Below, one piece after another: positions 1 through 9,007 of a DNA stretch of 64,000 nucleotides; the first letter of the stretch is position 1; the number at the start of each line of letters is the position of its first letter. The stretch is from Martelella endophytica (GTDB taxonomy: Bacteria > Pseudomonadota > Alphaproteobacteria > Rhizobiales > Rhizobiaceae). The stretch is from positions 905,501 through 969,500 of the forward strand of contig NZ_CP010803.1 of assembly GCF_000960975.1 (NCBI RefSeq), written 5' to 3'. The translations under genes were made by a program, and so were the position numbers. Under the pieces are notes generated by a model, which saw only the letters and a list, made by a program, of their open reading frames with translations, did not search any database and was not told where the DNA came from.

Positions 1-836
1 AGCAGCGGCTGCAGCACCGCGGCATCGACATTGAGGTGATGCGGTTCGGAGAGGATTGCCGCCAGTTCGCCATGGTTTTCGGGCCTGGCCGACCATGCCG
101 ACGCCCGGTAGAGGCTGCGCAGCAGCGCCGCCACGGTCTCCTCGTTTTGGACGGCAAAATCGGCCGGCAGGGCCAGCACCTTCTCCGGGCTGGACCGCCA
201 GATCTTCGCCTTGACGGTGACGATCCGCGCCGCGCCGCGCCGCGCGGCAATCGTGTTCCACGGCTCGCCGGCGCAATAGCCATCGATCCGCCCGGCCTCG
301 ATCGCGTCCGGCATGAAGGGCGGCGGCAGCACCACGATTTCGATGTCCCGATCGGGATCGATGCCGTTGGCCGCGAGCCAGTAGCGCAGTTCGAGATTGT
401 GCCCGGAAAATACGTAGACAACGCCGAAGCGCAGCGGCGGCAGACCCTGTGTCTTTCTGGCCGCGATCACCCGCTTCAGCGCGGCGCCCGCCCTGGCGGG
501 ATCGAGGTCGCTTTCATCGCCCTCCGCCTCCATCGCCGCGCCAAGGGCCGCCGACACCGTCACCGCATTGCCGCCAAGCCCGAGAGCAATTGGCGCCACC
601 AGTTTCGGCGACAGCGGAAACAGGCCGAGATTGGCCGCGATCGGCATCGGCGCCAGCACATGAGCGGCCTGCAGGCTGCCGACGGCCAGCCGGTCGCGGA
701 TCGCGCTCCACGAGGTTTCCCGCGTCAGGCGGACATTCAGTCCCTCCTCGACGAAAAAACCTTTCGCCTCGGCGGCCAGAACGATGGCGCTGTCGAGAAG
801 CGGCACAAATCCGATTGAAAGGTCCTGCATCTTCAT
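1..836 (-). CDS. nasS: NasS, nitrate-sensing binding-protein-like regulator (partial, 3' end off window)
   Basis: The protein starts MKMQDLSIGFVPLLDSA and resembles NrtA/CmpA-type nitrate-binding proteins, but has no signal peptide, as expected of the cytoplasmic sensor NasS. About 278 codons are visible before the window edge. Later stretches such as GYCAGEPWN are typical of the NrtA family. In the known NasST system NasS holds NasT inactive and releases it when nitrate or nitrite binds. The start was chosen because its ATG overlaps the nasT stop as ATGA, which implies translational coupling and a 1:1 complex. A true transporter subunit is less likely because no permease or ATPase is adjacent. 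Confidence 0.85.
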   Translation of the reverse strand, partial: MKMQDLSIGFVPLLDSAIVLAAEAKGFFVEEGLNVRLTRETSWSAIRDRLAVGSLQAAHVLAPMPIAANLGLFPLSPKLVAPIALGLGGNAVTVSAALGAAMEAEGDESDLDPARAGAALKRVIAARKTQGLPPLRFGVVYVFSGHNLELRYWLAANGIDPDRDIEIVVLPPPFMPDAIEAGRIDGYCAGEPWNTIAARRGAARIVTVKAKIWRSSPEKVLALPADFAVQNEETVAALLRSLYRASAWSARPENHGELAAILSEPHHLNVDAAVLQPL

Positions 837-1423
837 CTCTCCAGCATCTCGAACGTCATAATCAGGCTCTGCGCCACATCGACAATCTTGCGGTTCTGAT
901 CCATCGCCGTGCGCCGCAGCAGCGCATAGGCCTTTTCCTCGTCCATGCCGCGCGATTTCATCAGCAACGCCTTGGCACGGTCGACAACCTTGCGGTTTTC
1001 AAGCTGGCTCTTCGCCGCCTCCAGTTCCTGCGCCATGCGCGAAAACGCGTTGAAACGGGAAATCGCCATGTCGAGGATCGGCTTGACCCTTTCCTGTTTC
1101 AGCCCGTCGACGACATAGGCCGAAACCCCGGCCTCGACCGCCGCATGAATGGTTTCGGCATCGGAGCGATCGACGAACATCGCAATCGGCTTCTTCACCG
1201 ATCGCGACAGCACGAACAGGCTTTCGAGCATGTCTCTATTGGGGTTTTCGATGTCGATCACGATCACATCCGGCGACAGGCGCTCGATCGTCCGGGCGAC
1301 GCCGACCAGCTCCTCGACGACGGTGACATTATGGTGGCCGGCCTTGAGCAGCCCGTCCCTGATAATGGCGGCGCGGATCGCATTTTCATCGATGACAAGG
1401 ATCGCCAGATCACTGGTGTTCAT
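833..1423 (-). CDS. nasT: NasT, ANTAR-domain antitermination response regulator
   Basis: This is a 196-residue protein. Residues 1-120 form a receiver-like fold (LAILVIDENAIRAAII, then DVIVIDIENPN), and a coiled linker leads to a C-terminal ANTAR RNA-binding domain (about 135-190) with KVVDRAKALLMKSRGMDEEK and a YALLRRTAMD helix. NasT is known to bind tandem hairpins in nas leader RNA and prevent termination. It lies 21 bases downstream of nasA and overlaps nasS. A matching two-hairpin leader is present upstream of nasA in this window, so the operon probably controls itself in response to nitrate. Confidence 0.92.
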   Translation of the reverse strand: MNTSDLAILVIDENAIRAAIIRDGLLKAGHHNVTVVEELVGVARTIERLSPDVIVIDIENPNRDMLESLFVLSRSVKKPIAMFVDRSDAETIHAAVEAGVSAYVVDGLKQERVKPILDMAISRFNAFSRMAQELEAAKSQLENRKVVDRAKALLMKSRGMDEEKAYALLRRTAMDQNRKIVDVAQSLIMTFEMLER

Positions 1424-1444
1424 GAGACGGCTTCCGCAATAGGT

Positions 1445-4400
1445 TCAGTAGACATCACGCATATAGCGCTTTTCCCGGGCGAGCGACCTAACGTAGCCCT
1501 CGGCTGCCTTGGGCGAAAGCCCGCCATGCGTCCGGGCGATGGTTTTCAGCGATGCATCAACATCCTTTGCCATGCGGCTCGCATCGCCGCAGACATAGAA
1601 GTGCGCACCCTCCTGCAGCCACTTCCATATCTCGCGGCCGTTTTCCGCCATGCGGTGCTGGACATAGATCTTCTCCGCCTGGTCGCGCGAAAAGGCGGTG
1701 TCGAACCGGGTGAGCAGGCCGCCCGCAAGCCAGGCCTCGATCTCGTCACGATAGTAGTAGCCGCTCTCGCGAGACTGCTCGCCGAAGAACAGCCAGTTGG
1801 GCCCGGTCGCCCCTGCCGCCTCACGGTCCTGCAGAAAGGCGCGGAACGGCGCGATGCCGGTGCCCGGCCCGACCATGATCGCCGCAGCTCCCGGATCGGC
1901 AGGCGGGCGGAAATGCGCCTGTTTCTTCACCGAAACGTGCACCGGCGCCTCCGCCGCCCTGTCGGCCAGAAACGCCGAGGCCACGCCCTTGCGGCTCTTG
2001 CCGTGTCGGGCATGGCGCAGCACCGAAACCGTCAGATGGATTTCGTCCGGACTCGCCTTCGGACTGGAGGCGATCGAGTAAAGCCGCGGCTTGAGCTTTT
2101 TCAGATGGTCGCAGAATGCCTGCCCGTCGACGGGTTTCGGCGCGATGGCGACAATGTCCGCGATCTGCCGGCCCCACAGCCAGTCATTGAGGGCGTTCCG
2201 GTCGGCCGTGCCTGTGAGCGTCTTCAGCGTTTCATCGCCGCTGACATCCGCCCACCATTCGAGGAAACCCGAATGCGGCTGGCCGATCTCGAAATGATCG
2301 CGCAAGGCCTCGCCGATCCCGATGTCATGGCCGTTGATCCCGGAGATTGGCGTTTCCGCCGGCAATTGCAGAGAGGCCAGGATTTCATCGACAAGCTCGG
2401 GACAGTTGCGCGGCATGATGGAAAGCGCATCGCCCGCCTCGTAAGCCGCCGCGCCATCGACCTGAAACCCGAACTGGCGCACCTCCTTGGCGCTGCCGGA
2501 ACCGCTCAGCAACCGGTTGACGCTGAGCCTGGCCGCCAGGGTTTCGGTTGGCTTTCGCCCATTGGGCCGGGAGCCGGGCTCCGCTGCGGCTGCGCCTTTC
2601 GAAGGCACGGAAAGAGCGGCCATCGCCGCTGCAACCGCGTCCGTCTCCTCGCCCGCATCCAGCGTGCGGCAGGCCGCCAGACGCGCCGCGCCGAGCGCTT
2701 CAAGTCGGGAATCCAGTTTCCGCCCGAAACCGCAGAACTGATCATAGGAACTGTCGCCCATCGCCACCACGGTATAGCTGAGGTCCTCAAGTCGAGGTGA
2801 ATCCTCGCGCGAAAGCGTTGCCCAGAAATCGGCCGCATGATCGGGCGGGTCGCCATCGCCGAAGGTGCTGACGATGAAAAGCACCGGGTCTTTGGTCGCA
2901 AGATTATCCAGCGAGACGGCGTCGAGCGGACGCAACACCATACGGTAACCTGCCGCGCCAAGCGCACCACAGAGATCGGAGGCCGCCATTTCCGCAGTTC
3001 CCGTCTGCGAGGCGAAAAACACGGAGACTTTTGGCTGTGTCGGGTCCTCGTCTCTCTGCCTGGCATCAATTTCGGCGGGCATGTCCTCAGCCTTGCGCCG
3101 CGCATCCGTCGGCGCATCGGGCTCCGCCGCCGCCACGCGGGCGAGCGCGACCGCCGTCACCTTGAACTCCGGCTGCAGCGAAATCGGATCGACGGCATCG
3201 CCGGTCACTGCATTGACCGCCAGTTGATCGCCGAACACGTCGTTCCAGTGAAACGGCGCGAACAGAGTGCCCGGCGAGACCCTCTCGGTGATGATAACGG
3301 GCAGCACCGCGCTACCGTGGCGCGAAGTCACCGAAACGCGGTCATTGTCGCCAATCGCAAGCGCCGCCGCATCGGTCGGGTTGATCTCGATGAAGGGCGC
3401 GGCGTTGAGCTTGTTCAGCTTGGCAACCTTGCCGGTCTTGGTCATGGTATGCCACTGGTGCTGCAGGCGACCGGTGTTAAGGATCAACGGATAATCGTCA
3501 TCCGGCATTTCGGCCGGGCCGGAATGCGGACGCGGCCAGAATTTCGCCCGGCCGCTTTCGGTGGCGAATTTCAATCCTCTATCCGGCGCGCGGTAGCGGA
3601 TCGGATTGCGCGTGGTTTGGCCGGTCTGGGATGCCGGCCACTGGATGCTGCCGTTGCGCAGCCGCTCATGCGTGACGCCGGAAATGTCGTAACCGGTCGC
3701 GGGGTTGGAGAACTGCCGGATCTCCTCGAAGACCTCTGCCGCGCTGTCATAGGTGAAGGCGTCCTCATAGCCCATGGCGCAGGCGACTTTCGCGATGATC
3801 TGCCAGTCCGGCAACGCCGCGCCAGGAGCTTTCGCTGCCGCCGCTGTCAGCGCCATGTTGCGCTCGGAATTGACCATCACGCCGTCGGCTTCGAACGACA
3901 CCGCCGCCGGCAGAAGGATATCGGCATAGGGCGTTGTCTCGGTCTCGGCAAAGGCATCCTGGACCACCACGAACGCCGCCCGATCGAGCGCCGCCGTCAC
4001 CGTCTTGCGATTGGAGACGCTTGCGACCGGATTGGTGCAGATGATCCACGCCGCCTTGATGTCGCCCGCCGCCATCGCCTCGAACATGGCAATGGTGCCC
4101 GTTCCCTCCTCGGCACGGATGATGCCGGGCGCGATGCTCCAGCGCGCCTCGCAAAAGCGCCGGTCGGCCTCCACCAGCGCCGAGCGCTGCCCCGGCAGGC
4201 CGGGCCCCATATAACCCATTTCGCGCCCGCCCATGGCATTCGGCTGCCCGGTCAGCGAGAAGGGACCGCTGCCGGGTCGACAGATCTTTCCCGTTGCAAG
4301 ATGCAGATTGCAGATCGCATTGGTGTTGAACGTGCCCTGGACCGACTGATTGAGCCCCATGGTCCAGAGCGTCATGAACCCGCCTGCGGACAGCAAGAGC

Positions 4401-5245
4401 GCGGCAGCGGCCTTGATGCTCTCGGCGGAGAGGCCGGTGATCGCTGCCACGCGTTCCGGCGCATAGTCGGCGAGGAAGCCCAGCATATCCGCCCAGCCAT
4501 CGGTATGGGCGTCGATGAAGGCCTGATCGATGCCCCCTGCCTCGACAATCAGATGCAGGATGCCGTTGAAAAGCGCGAGATCGGTTCCGGGTTTCGGCGC
4601 GAGATACAAATCGGCCTTCTCGGCGGTGGCGGTGCGCCGCGGATCAACGACGATCAGCTTCGCACCCTGCCTGACCCGGTCCATCATCCTTAGAAACAGG
4701 ATCGGATGGCAGTCGGCCATGTTCGAGCCGATCACCAGAAACAGATCGGCCTTCTCGATGTCGTCATAGGATCCCGGCGGCGCGTCCGCGCCCAGAGAGA
4801 GCTTGTAGCCGGAACCCGCGCTGGCCATGCAAAGACGTGAGTTGGATTCGATATGGCGCGTGCGCAAAAACCCCTTGGCGAGCTTGTTGGCGAGGTACTG
4901 CGCCTCCATCGACATCTGGCCGGAGACATAAAGGGCAACCGCGTCCGGCCCGTGTTCATCGGCAATGGAGCGCAGCCTTCCGGCCGTCTCGGCGATCGCC
5001 GCATCGATGGATACGGCTTCCGGCGCAACGCCCTCGCCCCGGACAAGCGCTCCTTCGAGACGGCCGGGCGCGGCGATCGCCTCATGCGCGGTCTTGCCCT
5101 TGGTGCAGAGCCGCCCGCGATTGGCCGGATGGTCCTTGTCGCCGGAGAGCCTGACAATCCGCCCGTCCTCGACATCGAGCACCACGCCGCAGCCGACGCC
5201 GCAATAGGGACAGACGCTCTTGACGGTTTCTACGCCCATCGCCAC
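1445..5245 (-). CDS. nasA: Assimilatory nitrate reductase fused to an NADPH-flavoprotein reductase (NasA-CPR fusion)
   Basis: The protein has 1266 residues. Residues 1-700 are a molybdopterin oxidoreductase with the N-terminal [4Fe-4S] motif CPYCGVGC at about 13-20 and a C-terminal dinucleotide-binding segment ([18 protein letters not shown]). A linker leads to a flavodoxin domain from about 738 ([17 protein letters not shown]), then from about 905 an FAD/NADPH reductase of the sulfite reductase alpha/cytochrome P450 reductase type ([36 protein letters not shown]) with an aromatic C-terminus (MRDVY). Ordinary NasA needs a separate reductase; here NAD(P)H electrons can pass FAD to FMN to Fe-S to Mo in one chain. 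It heads an operon with nasT and nasS, and no nitrite reductase gene is in view. Confidence 0.93.
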   Translation of the reverse strand: MAMGVETVKSVCPYCGVGCGVVLDVEDGRIVRLSGDKDHPANRGRLCTKGKTAHEAIAAPGRLEGALVRGEGVAPEAVSIDAAIAETAGRLRSIADEHGPDAVALYVSGQMSMEAQYLANKLAKGFLRTRHIESNSRLCMASAGSGYKLSLGADAPPGSYDDIEKADLFLVIGSNMADCHPILFLRMMDRVRQGAKLIVVDPRRTATAEKADLYLAPKPGTDLALFNGILHLIVEAGGIDQAFIDAHTDGWADMLGFLADYAPERVAAITGLSAESIKAAAALLLSAGGFMTLWTMGLNQSVQGTFNTNAICNLHLATGKICRPGSGPFSLTGQPNAMGGREMGYMGPGLPGQRSALVEADRRFCEARWSIAPGIIRAEEGTGTIAMFEAMAAGDIKAAWIICTNPVASVSNRKTVTAALDRAAFVVVQDAFAETETTPYADILLPAAVSFEADGVMVNSERNMALTAAAAKAPGAALPDWQIIAKVACAMGYEDAFTYDSAAEVFEEIRQFSNPATGYDISGVTHERLRNGSIQWPASQTGQTTRNPIRYRAPDRGLKFATESGRAKFWPRPHSGPAEMPDDDYPLILNTGRLQHQWHTMTKTGKVAKLNKLNAAPFIEINPTDAAALAIGDNDRVSVTSRHGSAVLPVIITERVSPGTLFAPFHWNDVFGDQLAVNAVTGDAVDPISLQPEFKVTAVALARVAAAEPDAPTDARRKAEDMPAEIDARQRDEDPTQPKVSVFFASQTGTAEMAASDLCGALGAAGYRMVLRPLDAVSLDNLATKDPVLFIVSTFGDGDPPDHAADFWATLSREDSPRLEDLSYTVVAMGDSSYDQFCGFGRKLDSRLEALGAARLAACRTLDAGEETDAVAAAMAALSVPSKGAAAAEPGSRPNGRKPTETLAARLSVNRLLSGSGSAKEVRQFGFQVDGAAAYEAGDALSIMPRNCPELVDEILASLQLPAETPISGINGHDIGIGEALRDHFEIGQPHSGFLEWWADVSGDETLKTLTGTADRNALNDWLWGRQIADIVAIAPKPVDGQAFCDHLKKLKPRLYSIASSPKASPDEIHLTVSVLRHARHGKSRKGVASAFLADRAAEAPVHVSVKKQAHFRPPADPGAAAIMVGPGTGIAPFRAFLQDREAAGATGPNWLFFGEQSRESGYYYRDEIEAWLAGGLLTRFDTAFSRDQAEKIYVQHRMAENGREIWKWLQEGAHFYVCGDASRMAKDVDASLKTIARTHGGLSPKAAEGYVRSLAREKRYMRDVY

Positions 5246-5350
5246 CCCCTGCGTTGCAGAGCGCCGACGACTAACGGGAACCGGAGATGACGCGCAGAAT
5301 GGTTCACATGCCGGGGTGGCATCGGCTTTCCTCGCTGTCTAAAATGAAAA

Positions 5351-5415
5351 CAAAAAAGCCGCGGCATCGTTCGAAGCGCTCCCTTTCAAGGAAACGGTTC
5401 TCGGATCCGCAGCTT
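5351..5415 (-). terminator. Leader terminator of the nas operon
   Basis: Read on the minus strand, AAGCTGCGG (5415-5407) can pair with CCGCGGCTT (5364-5356), nine pairs including one G-U, followed directly by a run of T. The gene start is about 105 bases further on, so this is a leader (attenuator-type) terminator rather than an end-of-operon one. Its 5' arm shares bases with the second hairpin of the candidate NasT target, so the two structures exclude each other. Confidence 0.65.
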
Positions 5416-5443
5416 TGCGATGGAATGCCCGCCATTGGACATT
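5407..5443 (-). promoter_or_regulatory. Candidate ANTAR (NasT) RNA target: two tandem hexaloop hairpins
   Basis: On the minus strand, hairpin 1 is AATGTCC-AATGGC-GGGCATT (5443-5424), a seven-pair stem with a six-base loop. After three bases, hairpin 2 is TCGC-AAAGCT-GCGG (5420-5407), a four-pair stem with a six-base loop. Both loops have A at position 1 and G at position 4, the recognised signature of RNAs bound by ANTAR proteins. Hairpin 2 overlaps the 5' arm of the leader terminator, which gives a direct antitermination mechanism for NasT encoded in the same operon. Confidence 0.72.
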
Positions 5444-5453
5444 GATAGGTTCA

Positions 5454-5482
5454 ACGATAGTCCGACACGCGGCGACTTTCAA
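5454..5482 (-). promoter_or_regulatory. Candidate sigma70-type promoter of the nas operon
   Basis: On the minus strand TTGAAA (5482-5477) and TATCGT (5459-5454) are separated by 17 bases. Transcription would start near 5447, placing the first ANTAR hairpin almost at the 5' end of the RNA, as expected for a leader controlled by NasT. Confidence 0.45.
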
Positions 5483-5535
5483 GTCCGCCGGCTGAATTGC
5501 GGAAGCGGGCCACCACAAGGAAGGATAACAGCGCG

Positions 5536-6063
5536 ATGCCGGTAAAGATCAAACGGGTCTACGACGAACCCGACAAGGCGGACGGCCTGCGCGTTCTCGT
5601 TGACCGCCTCTGGCCGCGCGGGCTTACGAAGGACAAGGCCCGCGTCGATCTCTGGGCAAAGGAGGTCGCGCCCTCAAGCGACCTGCGAAAATGGTTCGCG
5701 CACCGGGAAGACCGGTGGGACGATTTTCAACGGCGCTATCGCGCGGAGCTTGCGGAAAATGGCGCGCTTGATGAGCTGTGCGCTGAAAGCGAGGAAAACA
5801 CCGTGACATTGCTCTATGGCGCCCGCGACCAACGCATCAACCACGCGCGCGTACTGGCGGCCGTCATCACGGAAAAAAGCGGGCGCCAGGCCGAGGCGGA
5901 TCGGCCGAGAGAGATCGCGGTGGAAGTTTCCTCGCCGCCCTGTTTTCTGCACGAGCTCGACGCGTCCTGGCTCGGAACGGAAAGCGGCGGCGACAGCGGC
6001 GAACCTGCACATCGCGAGATCGATGGAGAGCCTTCCATCCCCAAGTCCGATCGCTCTCGATAG
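5536..6063 (+). CDS. DUF488 family protein
   Basis: This 175-residue protein has a DUF488 core in its first 120 residues: VKIKRVYDEP, then GLRVLVDRLWPRGLTK, LWAKEVAPSSDLRKWF and VTLLYGARD. The family is widespread and its biochemical role is not established. The ATG at 5536 was chosen because AAGGAAGGA lies just upstream, at about 5517-5525. The last 50 residues (after about 125) are not part of the usual domain and look low in conservation. The gene converges on the end of the nar operon with only three bases between the stop codons. Confidence 0.8.
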   Translation: MPVKIKRVYDEPDKADGLRVLVDRLWPRGLTKDKARVDLWAKEVAPSSDLRKWFAHREDRWDDFQRRYRAELAENGALDELCAESEENTVTLLYGARDQRINHARVLAAVITEKSGRQAEADRPREIAVEVSSPPCFLHELDASWLGTESGGDSGEPAHREIDGEPSIPKSDRSR

Positions 6064-6066
6064 CGC

Positions 6067-6357
6067 TTACGGCGAACGCCCGCCAGACGAGACGATGCTG
6101 AACTCGTCGCCTGCTATCATGCCATCCTCACGCACGGTCAGTCGCCAGCGGCGGTTGCCGATGCGGAATGACAGGCGCCAGTGTCCCTCGTCATCGCCAT
6201 CTCCCTGCTCCACCGAAGACCGCACCAGCCCGCGCGCTGTCATCGCGTGCAGATCGTCGACACTGAGACCAAAGCGATGGGCGAGCCTCTCCGCGCTGAT
6301 TTCAAACTGCCCATCTGCATTGCGCACGATGAACGCCCCGGTTTCCTGAGCAGTCAT
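6067..6357 (-). CDS. DUF6522 family protein, last gene of the nar operon
   Basis: A short acidic protein of 96 residues (MTAQETGAFIVRNADGQFEI, ISAERLAHRFGLSVDDLHAM, HWRLSFRIGNRRWRL). It resembles small DUF6522 proteins often seen near denitrification or nitrate respiration genes; its function is unknown. The start at 6357 has GGGAGG upstream and overlaps the hemoglobin stop as ATGA, so the two are probably translated together. The family name is from memory of the sequence pattern. Confidence 0.65.
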   Translation of the reverse strand: MTAQETGAFIVRNADGQFEISAERLAHRFGLSVDDLHAMTARGLVRSSVEQGDGDDEGHWRLSFRIGNRRWRLTVREDGMIAGDEFSIVSSGGRSP

Positions 6358-6857
6358 GCTCCCTCCCCGTTTGTCACCTGCCCCGCGGGACGGACAAGAT
6401 CGCCATACCCGATCGGGCACAATCCTGTCGTATCCTCGCCGCGATGAAAGCCGATCGCCAGACGGAAGGAATGGGCAATCCGCATGGCCCTGTCGAGAAA
6501 CAGCGAAGCCACCTCTTCCGGACAGAACGTGTCAACAGTTTCGGCAAAAAGCTGCAGCCAACGCTCGAAATGCCGCCTTTCGAGCTCGGGGATCGCAAGA
6601 TGCGGCGGCAGCGGACGGCCCTGATAGCGCGCCGTGCGCAACAGCGTCGCCGACCAGAAGTCGCACATCCGCCCAAGATGGCGCGGCCAGTCATCGGCGG
6701 CGATCCGGCTATTGAAGACCGGCCCGAGCAGTGGGTCTTCGCGGATACGGTCATAAAAGTCGTGCACTACGGCGGCGATCATCGCTTCGTCCAGAACCTC
6801 GGGAAGCGGCTTGCCGTCGATGATCACGGTACGCTCCGGCGCGGATCGTCCGTTCAT
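6354..6857 (-). CDS. Group III truncated hemoglobin
   Basis: The protein has 167 residues. It shows the truncated globin pattern: a B-helix FYDRIREDPLLGPVFN with the B10-type tyrosine, a DFWSATLL segment, and RRHFERWLQLF carrying the proximal histidine. Related proteins bind O2 or NO, and in a nitrate respiration operon a role in NO handling is the natural inference. The start at 6857 has AAGGAGAA upstream; longer in-frame starts lack this. The gene lies 29 bases after mog and overlaps the DUF6522 gene. Confidence 0.88.
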   Translation of the reverse strand: MNGRSAPERTVIIDGKPLPEVLDEAMIAAVVHDFYDRIREDPLLGPVFNSRIAADDWPRHLGRMCDFWSATLLRTARYQGRPLPPHLAIPELERRHFERWLQLFAETVDTFCPEEVASLFLDRAMRIAHSFRLAIGFHRGEDTTGLCPIGYGDLVRPAGQVTNGEGA

Positions 6858-6886
6858 ATCTGATTCTCCTTCACGAATGCCCGGTT

Positions 6887-7408
6887 TCAGCCCGGCGGGC
6901 GATGCGCCTTGACCCTTGCAGGGTCCGTCTCGATCGGTCCTGCGCCGATCAGATCGAGGCAATAGGGAATTGCCGGAAAGACCGCGTTCAGGCAAAGCCT
7001 TATCGAGGCCGGGCGGCCCGGCAGGTTGACGATCAGGCTCTTTCCGCGCACGCCGGCGGTCTGGCGCGAGAGGATGGCCGTCGGGGCCTGTTCCAGGCTG
7101 ATGCGCCGCATCAGTTCACCAAAGCCCGGCAGTTCCTTTTCCATTACGGCCTTCATGGCTTCCGGCGTCTCATCGCGCGGCGCAGGGCCCGTGCCGCCGG
7201 TGGTCAGGATCAGGTCGGCGCGAACGTTGTCGCACAGCTCCGTCAGCGTATCCCGCACCGAGGCAACCCCGTCCGGCATGATGACGCGGTTCAGGGTATA
7301 GGGCGACGTGATGGTTTCAGCCAGCCAGGTCACGATCATGGCGCCGCTTTGATCTTCATATTCACCGCGGCTGGCGCGGTCGGAAATGGTCAGTGCGACA
7401 ATCAGCAT
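6887..7408 (-). CDS. mog: Molybdopterin adenylyltransferase (MogA/MoaB family)
   Basis: A 173-residue protein that adenylates molybdopterin before molybdenum insertion. The family signatures are visible: TISDRASRGEYEDQSG near the N-terminus, LTTGGTGPAPRDETPEA in the middle, and VNLPGRPASIRLCL near the C-terminus. The start at 7408 has GGAGG upstream and lies one base after the moaA stop. Its position behind narGHJI fits cofactor supply for NarG. MogA and MoaB are hard to tell apart by eye. Confidence 0.85.
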   Translation of the reverse strand: MLIVALTISDRASRGEYEDQSGAMIVTWLAETITSPYTLNRVIMPDGVASVRDTLTELCDNVRADLILTTGGTGPAPRDETPEAMKAVMEKELPGFGELMRRISLEQAPTAILSRQTAGVRGKSLIVNLPGRPASIRLCLNAVFPAIPYCLDLIGAGPIETDPARVKAHRPPG

Positions 7409-7409
7409 C

Positions 7410-8438
7410 TTATCCTCCAAGCACGGACATCGTCCGCGCGATGCCATCGATGTGGGTATTCGTAATTGAAAACGCGTGTCCCTCAGGCTTCAGGGCCACC
7501 GCACGCGAAATCTGTGCGTCGACCGGCCGGTCATCGGCGCTCGCCCGCAAGGCCTCCCTGAGGCCGATCCGGCCTTCATTACCCATGCAGGTATAAAGAT
7601 CGCCGGTGGCACTGACCCGCAGGCGGTTGCACGCGGTACAGAAATCGCAGGAAAGCGGCGTAATGAACCCCAAAATGCCGCCCGTTTCCCTGACCCTCAC
7701 ATAACGCGCCGGACCGCCGCTGCTCACGGCAAGCGGCTCAAGCGTCCAGCGTTCCGAAAGCGTCTCACGCAGATTCGACAGCGACAGAAAGCTCTCCCGG
7801 CGATCATGCCGGCCCTCGCCGAGCGGCATTTCCTCGATCAGCGTCAGGTCCATGCCCCGGCAATGGGTAAAGCGGATCAGGTCATCCACCTCATTCTCGA
7901 AGGGACCGCGCATGGCAACCGCATTGATCTTGACCTTCAGGCCCGCCGCCTGCGCCGCCTCCAGGCCGGCAAAGACCCGTTCGATCCGCCCCCAGCGGGT
8001 GACTTCGCGATAGCGCTCGGAATCGAGCGTATCGAGCGAGACGTTCACCCGGCGCACGCCATTGGCGAAGAGCGCCTCCGCGTAGCGATCGAGCAGCGTG
8101 CCGTTGGTCGTCAGCGTCAGCTCGTCGAGTTTGCCGGTTTCTAGATGAGCGCGCAGCATGGAAAACAGCGTCATGATGTTCTTGCGCACCAGCGGCTCGC
8201 CGCCGGTGATCCTGATCTTGCGCACGCCGCGCGCCATAAAGATGCAGGCGAGCCGATAAAGCTCCTCAAGGTCGAGGATCTCACGGCGCGGCAGGAAGGT
8301 CATGTTCTCGGACATGCAATAGGTGCAGCGCAGGTCGCAACGGTCAGTGACCGACAGCCTGAGATAGTTTGCAGTCCGGCCGAAACCGTCAACAAGCGGA
8401 CGCGGTGTGACCTCTCTTGTCGGGCGTTCATGCCACAT
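7410..8438 (-). CDS. moaA: GTP 3',8-cyclase MoaA (radical SAM, molybdenum cofactor)
   Basis: The protein has 342 residues. It carries the radical SAM motif CDLRCTYC near residue 35, GGEPLVRKN, the C-terminal second cluster CDFCTACNRLRV, and the diagnostic C-terminal GG (VLGG). MoaA carries out the first step from GTP to cyclic pyranopterin. I prefer the ATG at 8438 (MWHERPT); an upstream in-frame TTG at 8462 would add eight residues. The start overlaps the end of the DUF2478 gene, which supports a single transcript with narKGHJI. Confidence 0.93.
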   Translation of the reverse strand: MWHERPTREVTPRPLVDGFGRTANYLRLSVTDRCDLRCTYCMSENMTFLPRREILDLEELYRLACIFMARGVRKIRITGGEPLVRKNIMTLFSMLRAHLETGKLDELTLTTNGTLLDRYAEALFANGVRRVNVSLDTLDSERYREVTRWGRIERVFAGLEAAQAAGLKVKINAVAMRGPFENEVDDLIRFTHCRGMDLTLIEEMPLGEGRHDRRESFLSLSNLRETLSERWTLEPLAVSSGGPARYVRVRETGGILGFITPLSCDFCTACNRLRVSATGDLYTCMGNEGRIGLREALRASADDRPVDAQISRAVALKPEGHAFSITNTHIDGIARTMSVLGG

Positions 8439-8991
8439 CGCGCACCCGCCTTGCTTCACCAATCGCCTTGCAACTCCACGTCAGGACAGCCTCGGCATCC
8501 GCCGGCAAAGGCTCGGATAAACCGCCTGAAAATGCCTGCCAGCCATCGAGATAGGGCTGTTTCACCGAGGTCAGGATCGGCACGTCCGCCACGAAGGCGG
8601 CCTCGAAAACCGAGCGCAGCCCGCCGCCCCGCTCTTCCCCCTTGCCGAAACGGTTGAGAATGAGGAGGTCGGGCTGCGTCCTGATCCGAACTTCGGCAAA
8701 CACTGCCACGTCCGAAAGCGCGTTGAAATCCAGCCTGCAGCCGCGCGCATGCGCGCCGAGCGCCTGCATGATCTGCCAGCGTTTGCCGGTGACGATGTCT
8801 TCCAGATCGACCGCGCCGCAGCACTGGCCCTCGACATTCTCAGCATGCTGAACGAGGCCTTCAACCCGATATCCCTTCGCAATAAGCCGCCGCGCCACCG
8901 TTTCCAGGACCCGGTCGGCGGCGTCATCCTGCATGAACGGGATGAAACCCAGCGGCTTGCATTCACCCGTCGCTCCTTTTCCGTCCGCCAT
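8428..8991 (-). CDS. DUF2478 family protein, likely molybdenum-related NTPase-like
   Basis: A 187-residue protein with GFIPFMQDDAADRVLE, QCCGAVDLEDIVTGKRW and DLLILNRFGKGEERGGGLRS, the pattern of DUF2478 proteins often found with molybdenum enzyme genes. The DLLILNRFGKGE stretch resembles a nucleotide-binding core, but I see no complete Walker A. Its role is not established; placement between the isomerase gene and moaA suggests a role in molybdoenzyme maturation. The ATG at 8991 follows an AGAGG. Confidence 0.7.
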   Translation of the reverse strand: MADGKGATGECKPLGFIPFMQDDAADRVLETVARRLIAKGYRVEGLVQHAENVEGQCCGAVDLEDIVTGKRWQIMQALGAHARGCRLDFNALSDVAVFAEVRIRTQPDLLILNRFGKGEERGGGLRSVFEAAFVADVPILTSVKQPYLDGWQAFSGGLSEPLPADAEAVLTWSCKAIGEARRVRDVA

Positions 8992-9007
8992 CACAAACCT
9001 CTTTGCC

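Noticed and set aside
449..2800. A 783-codon plus-strand frame over nasS, nasT and nasA
   Set aside because: It is antisense to three recognised genes and its composition is that of a codon-bias shadow.
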